Source of the DNA: Heliopora coerulea
Lineage: Eukaryota; Cnidaria; Anthozoa; Scleralcyonacea; Helioporidae
Assembly (NCBI GenBank): GCA_030142905.1
Contig: JASJOG010000100.1
Coordinates: 631,001-695,000 of the forward strand
DNA: 64,000 bases
Reading direction: 5' to 3'
The notes under the pieces are model-generated. The model did no database searches and was not told the DNA's origin. It saw only the letters and a program-made list of their open reading frames with translations. This document shows positions 11,840 to 22,350 of this stretch, one piece after another. Numbering within the stretch: the stretch's first letter is position 1; each line of letters begins with the position of its first letter. The translations under genes and the position numbers were made by a program.

Positions 11840-14280
11840 TCATGATGTTTTATTGAAGTCATGGAATCTGAATCTTCTGTTATCCTAATTATTTGCCCTA
11901 AATTTAGTATATTTTCCTGGAATTCAATTGGCCTTCGTTTGTACTCCAACAGCAGGACGTCTGACACTGCCACTGTTTGGTACTATATACAGTTTCCTGA
12001 CAAACCTTTAGTGAATATCACGAAACTTTTTTCAATTTCTCCGGTTTCTTGTAGTCTTCCATACTGTTGTCATGAAAGTAACTTCGTTTCAGCGATGGAG
12101 ATATTTGCTACTGTCAACGTTGAACTTCTTCAGAATCAACGAGAGCCCAGATTCCCGGATGTTGGCAACAAATGTCTAATAACAATGGGCATGACGGTGA
12201 TGTTGCTATGGCTAACAGAAGAAGATGATTAAAATTCTTTTGTTGTGTAACGTAAAATGCATAGACGTTGTACAGGATGACCACTTCTCTTCAATTACTA
12301 AATATTTTACAACTGATTACATTAACGTAAGACTTCCTTCTGGTTCTAACGAAGATTTCTTCATTTTTTTTAAGGGGTTCAGGCACGGCGAAAGCAAATC
12401 AGCAATGGGAGCTGGGTGCTAATCCAAAAAATTGCCCGGTTACATGGCTGCAGTCGTTCAAATTTTCTACAGTTTTTAATCGCACCTGTTCTAAATTGGT
12501 CAAACAAATTGTAACTACACTGTCAAATGCACAATATATTTTGGTAAAATCTATTTCAACAAGAGAGAATGCAGTTTCACGATACAATTACCTACTCACA
12601 TATTTCTTTTCCTTTACACATGGTCTACTTCCTAAATAAGAAAATTCTGAGTTAAGTTGGCAAGTTGTAGCTTCATGTTAGTAAAGGTGTTTCTCTCCGT
12701 GGATGTTGTGTCAGTTGACTTGTTTCAACTCTGCAAATAGTGTCAGTTGACTTGTAAATAATCAAAAAGACTCTGCTTAGACGTACTCACTGTTATGCCC
12801 TTAGATAAAACCATGACAAAATATCGTGTACTGAGTTGGAAAGGCCTAGTATATTAAATAGCATTGTAAAATACAATTTATTTCTTTTAACTGACTTCCC
12901 TGTTGACAAGGCCGTACCTAAAGGAAGTGTATATGGGATGGAACACTTTCAACCGTAGTTCAGTCTGCAAATAGACGTTCCTTCCGGCAAACCGAGAACT
13001 ATAATGAATATGAACTGAGCTGAGCTGAAGAAAGTAACAATTGCTGAGATAACTAAGAGTTGCAAAACAAATCAGGTTCAGCTTATTTACGACTCGACAA
13101 CAGTAAAAGACCTCAACATTTTTTGACACTAGAATCCTGAAAATGACCATCTAAAGATTTCAGACGTTGAAATCTCCTTATACTATTACCCCTCATTGAT
13201 AGAGGACTAATGACATCCCTGTTTGGTAAAATATAGGCATTGCGAGGGGGGGCAAGGGGACCATGCCTCCCCAAACGTAAATTGGAAGGTGGCCCCCATT
13301 TCATACCTATATATTGAACCAGTTGAACCATTTAATTATTGCCTCGTGTTCTGGATCTCTGCAACAATCTTTTCGAAAACCAAGGTTTTCTTGGTGCGAT
13401 ATTGAACAAACACTCTTCGCCATTTACCCAGTGATCCCAAGCGATGTTACTTGGTTGTGAGCACCGACTTCATCATTAAAAAGCTGTAAAACCTCAGGGT
13501 ATGCCACAATTTCCCCCCACAAAAAAAGAAAAAAAATCAACCCTAGCAACGCCCCTGGGGTAAAGCAGAAGTATTATACTACAAACAGTACATATTAACA
13601 GTGCTGGAGCAAGGGGTCGGGGTTGGGGATCACCCCCCAATAATTTCACAAGACAAGGTTTTTCCTTTGGGAAACAAACAGCTGAACACTATATTTCGGT
13701 TAAATAATTGTTCTTTTTGGTACTAGTTCGTGTACAATAGTTGTTCATTTTCGTGGAATATTTATGGCTTCTTTCTAGCTCCTCAAGAGTCCTTTGGTTT
13801 GGGTTTGGTGTTTGGTAGCCTCCAAAAAAATTTTGTCCCGCTACGGCCCTATGTTAATATTTCCGTTATGTTTGCTCCGATCGTCAGTACAATTGGCATC
13901 AGTCTAATGTCTAATTGCATGAAATCGAAAATTACCAGACATGAATTGATCCATACAAAAAGATTTCGAAAAGTTACATCGGAATCTTCATTGTTAAGTT
14001 AATGAGGGGACGCAATCCTTATTAATTCATGACATAATATTGATGCAATGTCGAGGCAGAGAAATCGTGCACAATTTCACACAAAGCAGTACCGTCCAAA
14101 TTGTGTTAGCTATAGCTAATCAACGTCCAGTAAACACGCTAAACAGCTGTTAAAGTTATGAAATGTTTTTTGCTTCACATAAAAAATAAATATTCTAAAT
14201 TATTGCATTGCCAATACTGAATTCAGACTCTCCAAGCACCTTTCAGCGAAATATTTTGGAAGAAATATTTTTGGAAGTGG
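11840..14280. other. No gene recognised
   Basis: The longest ORF is a plus-strand one of 123 codons (11861-12232) with no domain I can name. A duplicated GTGTCAGTTGACTTG lies at 12708-12753. Homopolymer C runs occur near 13.5-13.65 kb. Confidence 0.4.
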
Positions 14281-14292
14281 GTGTGTTAGCCG

Positions 14293-14320
14293 TGACGTCA
14301 AACTCAAGTTGGTGACGTCA
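14293..14320. promoter_or_regulatory. Two perfect CRE sites, 20 bp apart
   Basis: TGACGTCA occurs at 14293-14300 and again at 14313-14320, so start-to-start spacing is 20 bp, close to two helical turns. They lie 143-170 bp upstream of the HIGD2A-like start codon and 40-67 bp upstream of a TATA-like box. The octamer is the consensus site for CREB/ATF bZIP proteins. Confidence 0.6.
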
Positions 14321-14359
14321 TAGGCAGGCGTTACAATTTCCGGTTTGGTTGCGTAACTC

Positions 14360-14366
14360 TATAAAA
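14360..14366 (+). promoter_or_regulatory. TATA-like box of the HIGD2A-like gene
   Basis: TATAAAA lies 97 bp upstream of the ATG and downstream of the CRE pair, a plausible core promoter. Transcription would start near 14390. Confidence 0.45.
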
Positions 14367-14462
14367 TGTACTCAGATACGAATTTAAATAAGAATAAAAT
14401 CGAAGGGGGATTGATAAGGTAAAACGTGTTGGATTGGAAGCAAAGAAAAGGTCAAAAGCACT

Positions 14463-14583
14463 ATGACTACTCGTAAAGGATCGAGCATCCCCGAAGTCGC
14501 TGAATTAACGTCTCCTTTGGTTGAAGAATCGGAGAAGGACAAGCTTCTTAGAAAAAGCAGAGAACAACCATTCGTGCCACTAG
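14463..14583 (+). CDS. HIGD2A: HIGD2A-like exon 1
   Basis: Forty codons plus one base, ending CCA-CTA-G before GCAAGT. It encodes the N-terminal matrix or intermembrane segment and the conserved F-V-P-L-G entry into the HIG1 domain. Confidence 0.85.
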
Positions 14584-17213
14584 GCAAGTGTAAAAACTGT
14601 AATGGACAAAATGTAATAATATAGAGTCCGCTTGCTCCGCATAGTTAAGAACTTTGGAGGACTGAAGTAAGGCTTTAGATCAATGAAGTTTTCAGAGCAA
14701 AATATTAAAAGAACGAACTAGCAACCCCAAGATATGCACGCACGAAGTCGCGTTTATTTGTAGAATTCAATTCAACATCTTCAGATCAGAAGTACGGTAT
14801 AACTGGAAAGTGCCGTAAACTTGGTGCACATTCTTGTCTTATAACCAAATGAATAATAGCGTTTTAGGCAATCCTGTATTTTAGCGTCGGATTGGATTTG
14901 GGAAATAAAATAGCGTCGGATTCATTTTATGAAGAGCGCCGGATTAAAACATATATTCTTAACCCTAACCATAACCCTAAACCGAAACCCTAACCCTTTG
15001 AAATGAATCCAGCGCTATTAAAATGAATCCGACGCTATTTTATTTCCCAAATCCAATCCGACACTAAAATACAGGATTGCCGCGTTTTATTGTTTTTATT
15101 TAGCAATGGTGGAGCCTAGCGAATTTTTTTATTTAGCTATGCTTGGTCTAGCGATGGGAGGCTACTGTCTGTCCTGCTCAGCTTAAAGTTAAATATGACC
15201 CCCACCGAAATTTTCAAAAAAGTGCATCACAAGAAATAAATCGGTTCTCTTAATGACGTATACTAGTTTTATTAGCCTTCTCTGAATAGTTTATAAAGCT
15301 CTACCTACTGTAATTTGCTTGGCTGACCAGAGGCCTGATTTATGTACAGCATGAGTCAACCTACTTGTATGATCACACAATGGCTGCTGTCAGTTTCAGA
15401 CGAATTTTGCATGGACATGGTCTGTCATCTGTATATATAAATTTGGAGCGTAACGGCGTTTGTGTGTTACCTTAAAACTCAAGAACCACAAGACTTACAG
15501 AAGATTCAATTACATATTCGAACTCACCATTACCAGATGAGTAACATTAGCTATCAATACCTCAAAAAATATCTCAAAAAGAAACCATGGCACAGAAACA
15601 ATAACATTATCTACACATATCTCTGGTACTCTGCGCACAATTATTTCTTCACGAGGAATCATTCAATTTTCAAAAATCATATTTGAAAGAAAAGGGAACT
15701 TTTTCATTGTTCTCCATAATCCCAGGCGAAGCCTGGGTACGCTGGCTAGTTGTTTCATACTGCTTTAGCTGAATTGTTCATTCTGTCTTCAATTCACAAT
15801 TCCTTGATTGTGAATTTAAGTTTTGATGCAACTAGAATATGATGTATATTATACTTATAGTTTTCTTAATTTTGCAACTTGATGACTGCCTTAGTTTGTT
15901 CCCTTTTTCCAGAATACATGGGCTTACCTTCTTAGTTCTTACCATGTCCAACTATATATGATGAATGTCTTTTGATCCTGTTTCATGACTACAAATTTCA
16001 TATTAAAAAGTTGCAAACTAAGTAAGCTTGAGCAGATCAGCTTCAGTTGGTAAATCATGGCTCCCTATAGATTCTTTGTTTAAAGTCTGGGATACAGAAA
16101 GGGCTGAAATATTAGATGTGGGCAAACAACATCTGATTCACTGATTTACAAAATAGTAACATGCGAGTGAGCCGGTTAGCCCATACACAGGCTGGCTTCC
16201 TTTGATGAAAAAGAGCTGTCTTAGCAGGAAGGGTTGAGTGATATCTGGAGAAAAAAATTATGTATTTGTGAAGCCTTCTGCTGAGTTGAAATCATTTGCC
16301 ATTTAAGTCCCTTTGAAAAACACTAAGGAACTGTTTAAATAATTTCACCAATACAAAATTCATGAACTTGACATTTTGATCTTATCTGAAAGTGAGATGT
16401 AAATATTTGTATTAATTTTATACTACCAGTATGAGACTTACCACAGTCTAGGATTAAAAAGTTCTTATGAAAATTTTGAAGCTGAAAACATGTAAAACCT
16501 GCTTGGATTCAGTTACAAAAATGGAATTAAAATAAGGATTAAAGTTAATTTTAATAATGTTTAGAAAACTTATAATTAAATTAGAACATTACATGTATGT
16601 ATAAATTATTTTATATAAAAAATTTCCAGAATGTAAGTTGTCTTGATATGAATCAGGATTTATTTTAAAATAGTCTTTCAGAAAGAAATTAAAAGAAAAT
16701 AATTATAAATTTCTATATTGAATTGTAAATTCTCAAATTATTAATCCTTTTATGCCAAGAAAAGTAATTGGAGGCCTAAATAGCTAGGGTTGCCAGGCAT
16801 AATTGGTCAGCTTGTATCCCAGCTTCCTATGCCATTGGCCATTTCTTACTGTACCTTTCCATCATGATGTGGTCAACTCAGTTTGACATTGCACAAATTG
16901 CCATGTTGTTTACAGTGGATCATCAAGGCTATTATTTTGTGGAAATAGTGATTTTGCAACAATGTTTCTACATTAATATTTTTCAATTTTGAAATGCTCT
17001 GATGCAAGGCATTTAATTTTCATTTTTATAGGAATTCTTGGTACTGTAGGTGCCCTGGCTTATGGTGCATATGCATATAAGAACCGAGGACCCATGAGCA
17101 CTAGCCGTTACCTGATGCGGCTGCGAGTGATAGCTCAGTCAATGGTTGTTGGAGCAATAATGGTTGGGGTTGGATTTACAGCTTTAAGGGACAGGCAGTC
17201 AGATAAAAGGTGA
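14463..17213 (+). CDS. HIGD2A: HIG1 domain family member 2A-like protein (two exons)
   Basis: Small inner mitochondrial membrane protein that helps assemble cytochrome c oxidase and respiratory supercomplexes (known for the family). Exons 14463-14583 and 17032-17213 join in phase 1 to give 100 residues, close to the usual length of about 106. Residues about 25-41 hold the K-x-x-R-K-S-R-E-Q-P-F-V-P-L-G motif that precedes the HIG1 domain. Exon 2 gives two hydrophobic segments, T-V-G-A-L-A-Y-G-A and M-V-V-G-A-I-M-V-G-V-G, split by the polar Y-L-M-R-L-R-V-I-A-Q-S signature. The ATG is chosen because homology starts soon after it and the CRE/TATA promoter lies upstream. The intron starts with GC, not GT (AG|GCAAGT), and ends TTTTTATAG. 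No other donor keeps the frame. Confidence 0.9.
14868..15080. mobile_element. Fold-back element with telomere-like core
   Basis: Arms of about 65 bases: the left begins GCAATCCTGTATTTTAGCG and the right ends ACTAAAATACAGGATTGC. The centre (about 14951-14996) is made of CCCTAA-type units. It lies in the intron of the HIGD2A-like gene. Confidence 0.75.
15428..15749 (+). mobile_element. Short non-autonomous Helitron-like element
   Basis: It begins TC (TCTGTATATATAAATTTGG) after an A and ends with the hairpin CCCAGGC-GAA-GCCTGGG (15721-15737), eight bases later CTAG, then a T. This is the Helitron pattern: 5' TC, 3' hairpin then CTRR, insertion between A and T, no target duplication, no inverted repeats. 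At 322 bp it has no Rep/helicase gene. Confidence 0.65.
17032..17213 (+). CDS. HIGD2A: HIGD2A-like exon 2
   Basis: Starts after TTTTTATAG. Two bases complete the Gly codon, then 59 codons and TGA at 17211-17213. It encodes both transmembrane segments of the HIG1 domain. Confidence 0.88.
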
Positions 17214-17599
17214 AGTCAGATGAAAAAGATGAACATTTTGAAATCTCTTCATCTAATATAACATGTAGTACTCAGACTTTGTGAATAACTTACATTTAAG
17301 AGTATAAAACTCCTTACATTTTAATGAATTGTGTAAAAATTCTAATATATTTTTTGATCAGTTTACTGTAACCAATATTTTTAGCAAAAACAACATATTT
17401 AGTGCTTTAGTATGTATAGTTGGCCAGTTATTTATTATAAAACAAAGGTAAAATCTAAATTGCTACTTAGTATACATGTATGTACATGTAGATGTGCTGA
17501 AAGTATAACACATCTCTTCAAACTTGCCAAATGTCAGTCAGACTTGGTAAATAACTCAAACACATTGCTAATAACAAGCTTAAATAAATGTAAGTACAA

Positions 17600-18690
17600 C
17601 AAAAAACGTTCATTTTATGGCTGTTTTCCCCACTTACACAGGGATTGGCTGATGGCTCCCAATATAGTTTCCTCCACTGTTCATGATCCTGTGCATCCTT
17701 TTTCAATCCACGCTCTTTCATGTCCCTTTCCACCAACTGGCTCTACACCATCTTTGGTCTTCCTTTTCCTCTCATGCCTTCCACTTCATACAACATGCTT
17801 TTCTTCACTCGGTCATCATCATCCTTCCACAACACATGTTCCAACCATCTCAACCAGTTTCACTTCACGTCAGACACGGTGTCAATCCATACTTTCTCCC
17901 TCAATTCTGCACTCGGCATTCTGTCCTTCAGAGATACCCCACACATCCATCAAACTGTGCCATTCTCATCCCTGTCCGTTCCAATCTCGCACTCTTCTGT
18001 GGATTTGTGTCCCATCTCTCACTTCCATACACCATTGCACTCCTCACACATCACATACACTCTCGCTTTCAGCTTTAATGGCACTTCCTTCCTCATCAAG
18101 ATCCCTGATAAATCTTTGTACTTTCCCCAACACACATTGTACCCTCGCCACAGATGCTGACTTCACTCCTCGCCCATTTTGCATATCCCCCAGATGATTA
18201 AACTTTCCAACATTTTCCAGTTGCACTCCATTTCCCAAATCTATGCTTTTGACTATGCTACTGTCCTCCCTGTCATCCTCTCTCACCCACATCCTGCAGA
18301 CAGATGTGTCCTCAACTTTGACCAGCAAGACCACATCTGAACACTGCTTGTGAACCCATCCACTGTACATTGAATTGAATTATTTCCAACAGCATTCCCA
18401 CATGGAGTACGTGGTCATTTCCCCACCCTTTCAACATCACCACAATTTTTCCCTGACACCATCACCTTTTTTCCCCCAGTGTTTGCCTTCAACCCTTTTG
18501 CCTCCATGCACTCTTCCCACCATAGCACTTTCTCCTTAAGTTCCTCAATGATTTCAGCCATCAAAACCAACAACTCCCATGGCAGTCCCTCTCTGACCTC
18601 TTGTGCCATCCCCTCCATCACAGCCACGAACAATAACAGACTCAAAAATGACCTGTAATGTAACCCAACTATCACCTCAAATAAATAGAA
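17600..18690 (-). pseudogene. Decayed LINE reverse transcriptase fragment, second family
   Basis: The minus-strand frames carry RT pieces in order: G-L-H-x-x-S-F-L-S-L-L-L-F-V and L-P-W-E-L-L-V-L-M-A-E (18415-18675, with the Y-A-D-D core missing), then G-W-V-H-K-Q-C-S-D-V and N-H-L-G-D-M (18044-18370), then V-E-R-D-M-K-E-R-G-L-K and W-x-P-S-A-N-P-C-V-S-G-E (17518-17736). This is the layout of a widespread animal LINE family different from the one at 1-5.8 kb. Several frameshifts and losses make it inactive. Confidence 0.7.
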
Positions 18691-18866
18691 ATAAATGTAA
18701 GTGGGTCAATAAATAGATTTAATCTATTTAAACAATAAATTTAAACAATAAGGGAAAAAGTCATGGCAAATTAACCCTTTAGATCCCTTATTTTGCCGTA
18801 TCAATTTTAAATCATTCAATCAATTCAGAATCGATGCAATTGAAGAACCAGGTGGAAAACGTATTC

Positions 18867-19097
18867 GAATGATGAAAATCAAGGCCCAGCAAAAAATTCT
18901 TAAGACAGGCATATTTGTGTCTATAATATTTGACACAAATATGCCTGTAATAATATTTTAGTGATTGTCTCATCGTCTTTTTCTCATTCTCTGATGATGT
19001 TGCGTCTTAAGCAACGAAATGTTAGATCTTAATAAACCTTTTGACACAAATATGCCTGTCTTAAGAATTTTTTGCTGGGCCTTGATTTTCATCATTC
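18867..19097. repeat. Penelope-like tail framed by 55-bp inverted arms
   Basis: Bases 18867-18921 are the exact reverse complement of 19043-19097. A third, partial copy of the arm tip (GACACAAATATGCCTGT) sits at 18932-18948. The spacer holds a hammerhead-like core. The right arm contains the tail motif CTGGGCCTTGATTTTCAT. Confidence 0.85.
18985..19030 (+). ncRNA. Hammerhead-ribozyme-like motif
   Basis: CUGAUGA (18991-18997, exact consensus), an extra U, stem II GUUGC/GCAAC with a 7-base loop, GAAA (19016-19019), then UGUU instead of the usual C-GUC. Stem I can form only 3 bp (UCU/AGA). The catalytic core is good but the cleavage-site side has decayed. Confidence 0.5.
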
Positions 19098-19099
19098 AA

Positions 19100-21610
19100 T
19101 TCAGAATCCTTTTGAAATCTGTTTATACCTCTAATCAAAAAGGGTTGACAAAAGAATGCCAGCAGGAAAGACCAGAAAAGAACAATAATTATAGAACCAC
19201 ATATAATGGCAATGGCGACCTACTATATTATTTTTAGCCATGGAATTTTTCATTTAAAAAATTAAGGAATGACTGTAATTTGTGATCCATGGAGTATTAC
19301 ATATATAGAAGCCATGGTAGCTCTACACCTTACATGTATGTTACAAAATACTTACACCTTTATTAAAAGAACGTTGGTACCTAGAACCTAGAAATATGTC
19401 AATTATTTAAAGTACAATTACAGGTTTTAATTAAATGAGTTTGAACGTGGAATTGGCCCAAACATGCCAGTTCAAACCAGTCATTTGTTTATTGCTTTCA
19501 CTGCTGCACTTTTTGCTGCATTTCCTTGAGCATGCAGATACCAACTAAAACTGAACTAAGTGGATTCTGGGAGAACTGCAAAGGTACTCGAACACCTACC
19601 GGCAGCTCTGTATTACTTTTTAGATTTTAATTTTGTTGGATGATACTCATCCTTTAGATTGGTTTAACCTTCACAAGACTATTGCCACTCAACAACCTTT
19701 GTTTTCCTTACACGAATTGAATAGGTCCCATAATTCCTTCAACAGTTGAAATCCCCATTTACTGTTCTGAAAAACCATCTTTGAAGTGGGAAAATGATAC
19801 AAAAAAGGACAGAAAACAACCTTTCTAATACAATTATTGGCGAGTAAGGGAGGTATGATTATATGAGGGCGTCTGAGCCATTACTGCATTGGAACATACC
19901 GTGCTAATGAACAACTAACCCTGAAGGCCATCAGATTAACAGCTCTTTCGGTCTTTTGTTTATCTTTTGTTATATCTATCATACCTCGATTTCTCTGAGC
20001 GATTTTGTTTTACAGAATTTTTATCGGAAACTAAGGACAAGTTATTTATTAATGAACGGTTATCTGAACGTCAAAAATGGAGTTACAATTTGTTCATTTT
20101 AAGTAAGTTTCTGTTCATTCTTTATTTTAACCACGTATTTTGAATGAATGCAGAACAGTTTTATCATCTGAACTTCGTACTGGTAACCAGACAGTTCCCC
20201 GTGCAATTTGGAATTAATTTGCATGAGTCGGCTTTTCAAAGACTCCAATATATATATATTTAAGAAATAGAAAATTGCTTGAGTGTCTCTGTGCTGGGAT
20301 AGAAATATGAATGACGTCAGTTCAACCGGAAAAATGTCCAGTGAAAACACGAGGCGTAGCTGAGTGTTTTCTGGTATTTTTTTGGTTGAAATGGAGTCGT
20401 TCATGTTTCTATCACAGTACAGAGACACTCAAGCTATTTTCTAATTGTTTTATAAAATAACCAAGGTTTTCTCGAGTTTTCGTGAAGTCATTCATGTCTT
20501 TGTACTCTAATACAATGACGTCAGCCGTGTCTCTGTACTCTGAGAGAAATTGAGGCTCGTCCAATCAGAGCGTAAGTTATCCAGTCAAGATCCTCTTCAA
20601 ACTCTAACATATTGGTTTATGCTTGCAACTTCCCCAATATTTCTGGCGTCTTATTTGATTGGCTCTCAAAGGGTCGCAAACTTCAGACTTACCTGATTGG
20701 TTCTCTCGACGGGTTTCAGCTTTTGTTTTTTAGATAAGAAATGAGTTCTAGGAAATTTATGAAATTGTCGGCAAGATAATACTTTTTTTCTCATTTGAGT
20801 TACCTTGAAATTTCATTGCCTACCGTCACAATTGAATGACCATTTTCATGTATACCATCAAAACTCGAACAACCAACAGAAGCATACAAAAATGAAACAC
20901 AATATCACCCTTTAATCCTGGTTTAGCGTTAATCGCCATTAAAGCAACCGAGTCCCGGTATTTTCAAAAGTTATCATTTGTTACCATACAAATTTTCTTA
21001 GTTTTACGCAAATAATACGACATGAACATGATAACCATGCGTGGAATATCAGCTTTTTAAAAACAGAAGCGAAATTCTCATTTAGGCAGACTTTCCACAA
21101 CAAACCGCGTTTCTTTTTTAGTTTAATACCGTTGTAAACCGACAAATTTAGTTTCTTCGAGAGATTGCCTTGCTCAGTTACTCCATCCTATATGTTGTCT
21201 ATATAATCGTTATATGTTGGGAAATTAAGTTCACACAAGCTCCAGCAAAGGGCAGAGTTGGTCATGCTACTTTTTCACGGCTGATCGCACCTTAACGTTT
21301 GACTTTTCCATACTTGCTAAGTTATTTCACGTCTTAGGTTGACGTGACTTCTCACTCTTCAGATTATCTGTTAACCCTTTCCCTGTAGGAAGTGTCCCCC
21401 ATGACGAGAAAAATCGTCTGGCGTTGGCCAGTGCAAAGTATAGATTACTTTACTCTGGATAACGTCGGACAATTTTACTTGTCAGACGCGTTAGGCAAAG
21501 CAAAATAATAAAAGACTGATCCGGCGAGGGAAACAGTTAAAGGACAAGTTCATGTTTACTGTTTGCCGCTACGCTGGACATGAAGCTTGAGGTATCCATC
21601 AGTAATATTT
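19100..21610. other. No gene recognised
   Basis: No ORF with a recognisable domain. A copy of the dispersed motif AAAATCGTCTGGCGTT is at about 21412-21427 (see the direct repeats at 62.7-62.9 kb). Confidence 0.4.
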
Positions 21611-21616
21611 ACGGTG

Positions 21617-21975
21617 CGCACATTGTGCGCACAAGAAAGTACCCACTGACGTGAGGTAACCGTGTAGAGACTGGGACTGGAAAATTAAGTATTTTATTTA
21701 CCTGACAATTTTTTTGAAAAAATCGTTGGAGTTTAGGTTAAAATGTGACCAGGGGTAACACGTCAACAGTTAGAATTAGGGTTAGGATCAGGGTAAGGAT
21801 CCTAATCCTAACCCTAGCATGCAGGATAATTCTGAATCTTAAGATCATTGACATTTCAGGATTATACTGGAGCTCAGGTGAGAGGATATCACGTAAATAA
21901 AATACTAAATTTTCCAGTCCCAGTATCTACATGGTTAGATAACCTCAGTGGGTACTTTTTTGTGTGCACCAATAT
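21617..21975. mobile_element. Fold-back element with telomere-like core
   Basis: Arms of about 80 bases: AAAGTACCCACTGACG...GACTGGGACTGGAAAATT on the left, AATTTTCCAGTCCCAGTATC...CAGTGGGTACTTT on the right. The centre (21770-21826) has TTAGGG-like then CCTAA-like units facing each other. It lies about 200 bp beyond the chimaerin stop codon, and the left arm holds the first AATAAA seen on the minus strand after that stop (21693-21698). Confidence 0.7.
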
Positions 21976-22169
21976 CGACCACTCGACAAGACAAAAAGAA
22001 GTTGATGCAACAGCGTCTGCTGCGACGAAAGGTCGATTTGCGGAAATAAACTTTGGAGAACCTCGTATAGCATAAATCTACTTTAAAAAGCAGTCTTTAT
22101 CTTTTAGTAAAATTTACTTTATATATATAAAGATTTCTATTAGAACTAATTTAGTTACTCTTAATAACG

Positions 22170-22350
22170 TTAATCCTCGAACAATGTTTTATATTCTTCG
22201 ATCATACACTGTACAGCAAGTCTTTGAAATTTCAGGAGGTCTAGCGATTCCAATGGATTTTTCTCTTCGGGAAGTCTCATGAGAGTGGGACCAAAAACGA
22301 TAGATAAGTTTTCTGGATTCATCATGTTTTGTGGCTGATACGTCGAAACC
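22170..22350 (-). CDS. CHN: Chimaerin-like last exon
   Basis: Acceptor TTTTTGGTAG. Encodes N-P-E-N-L-S-I-V-F-G-P-T-L-M-R (conserved RhoGAP Asn) and the C-terminal helix, ending TAA at 22170-22172. Confidence 0.92.

Noticed and set aside
11861..12232. Real protein-coding gene of 123 codons
   Set aside because: No domain, no splice context and biased Ser/Leu/Ile composition. Chance length is plausible in AT-rich DNA.
17412..18197. 261-codon plus-strand ORF rich in Ser, His, Pro and Thr
   Set aside because: It is the antisense shadow of the decayed LINE reverse transcriptase on the minus strand.
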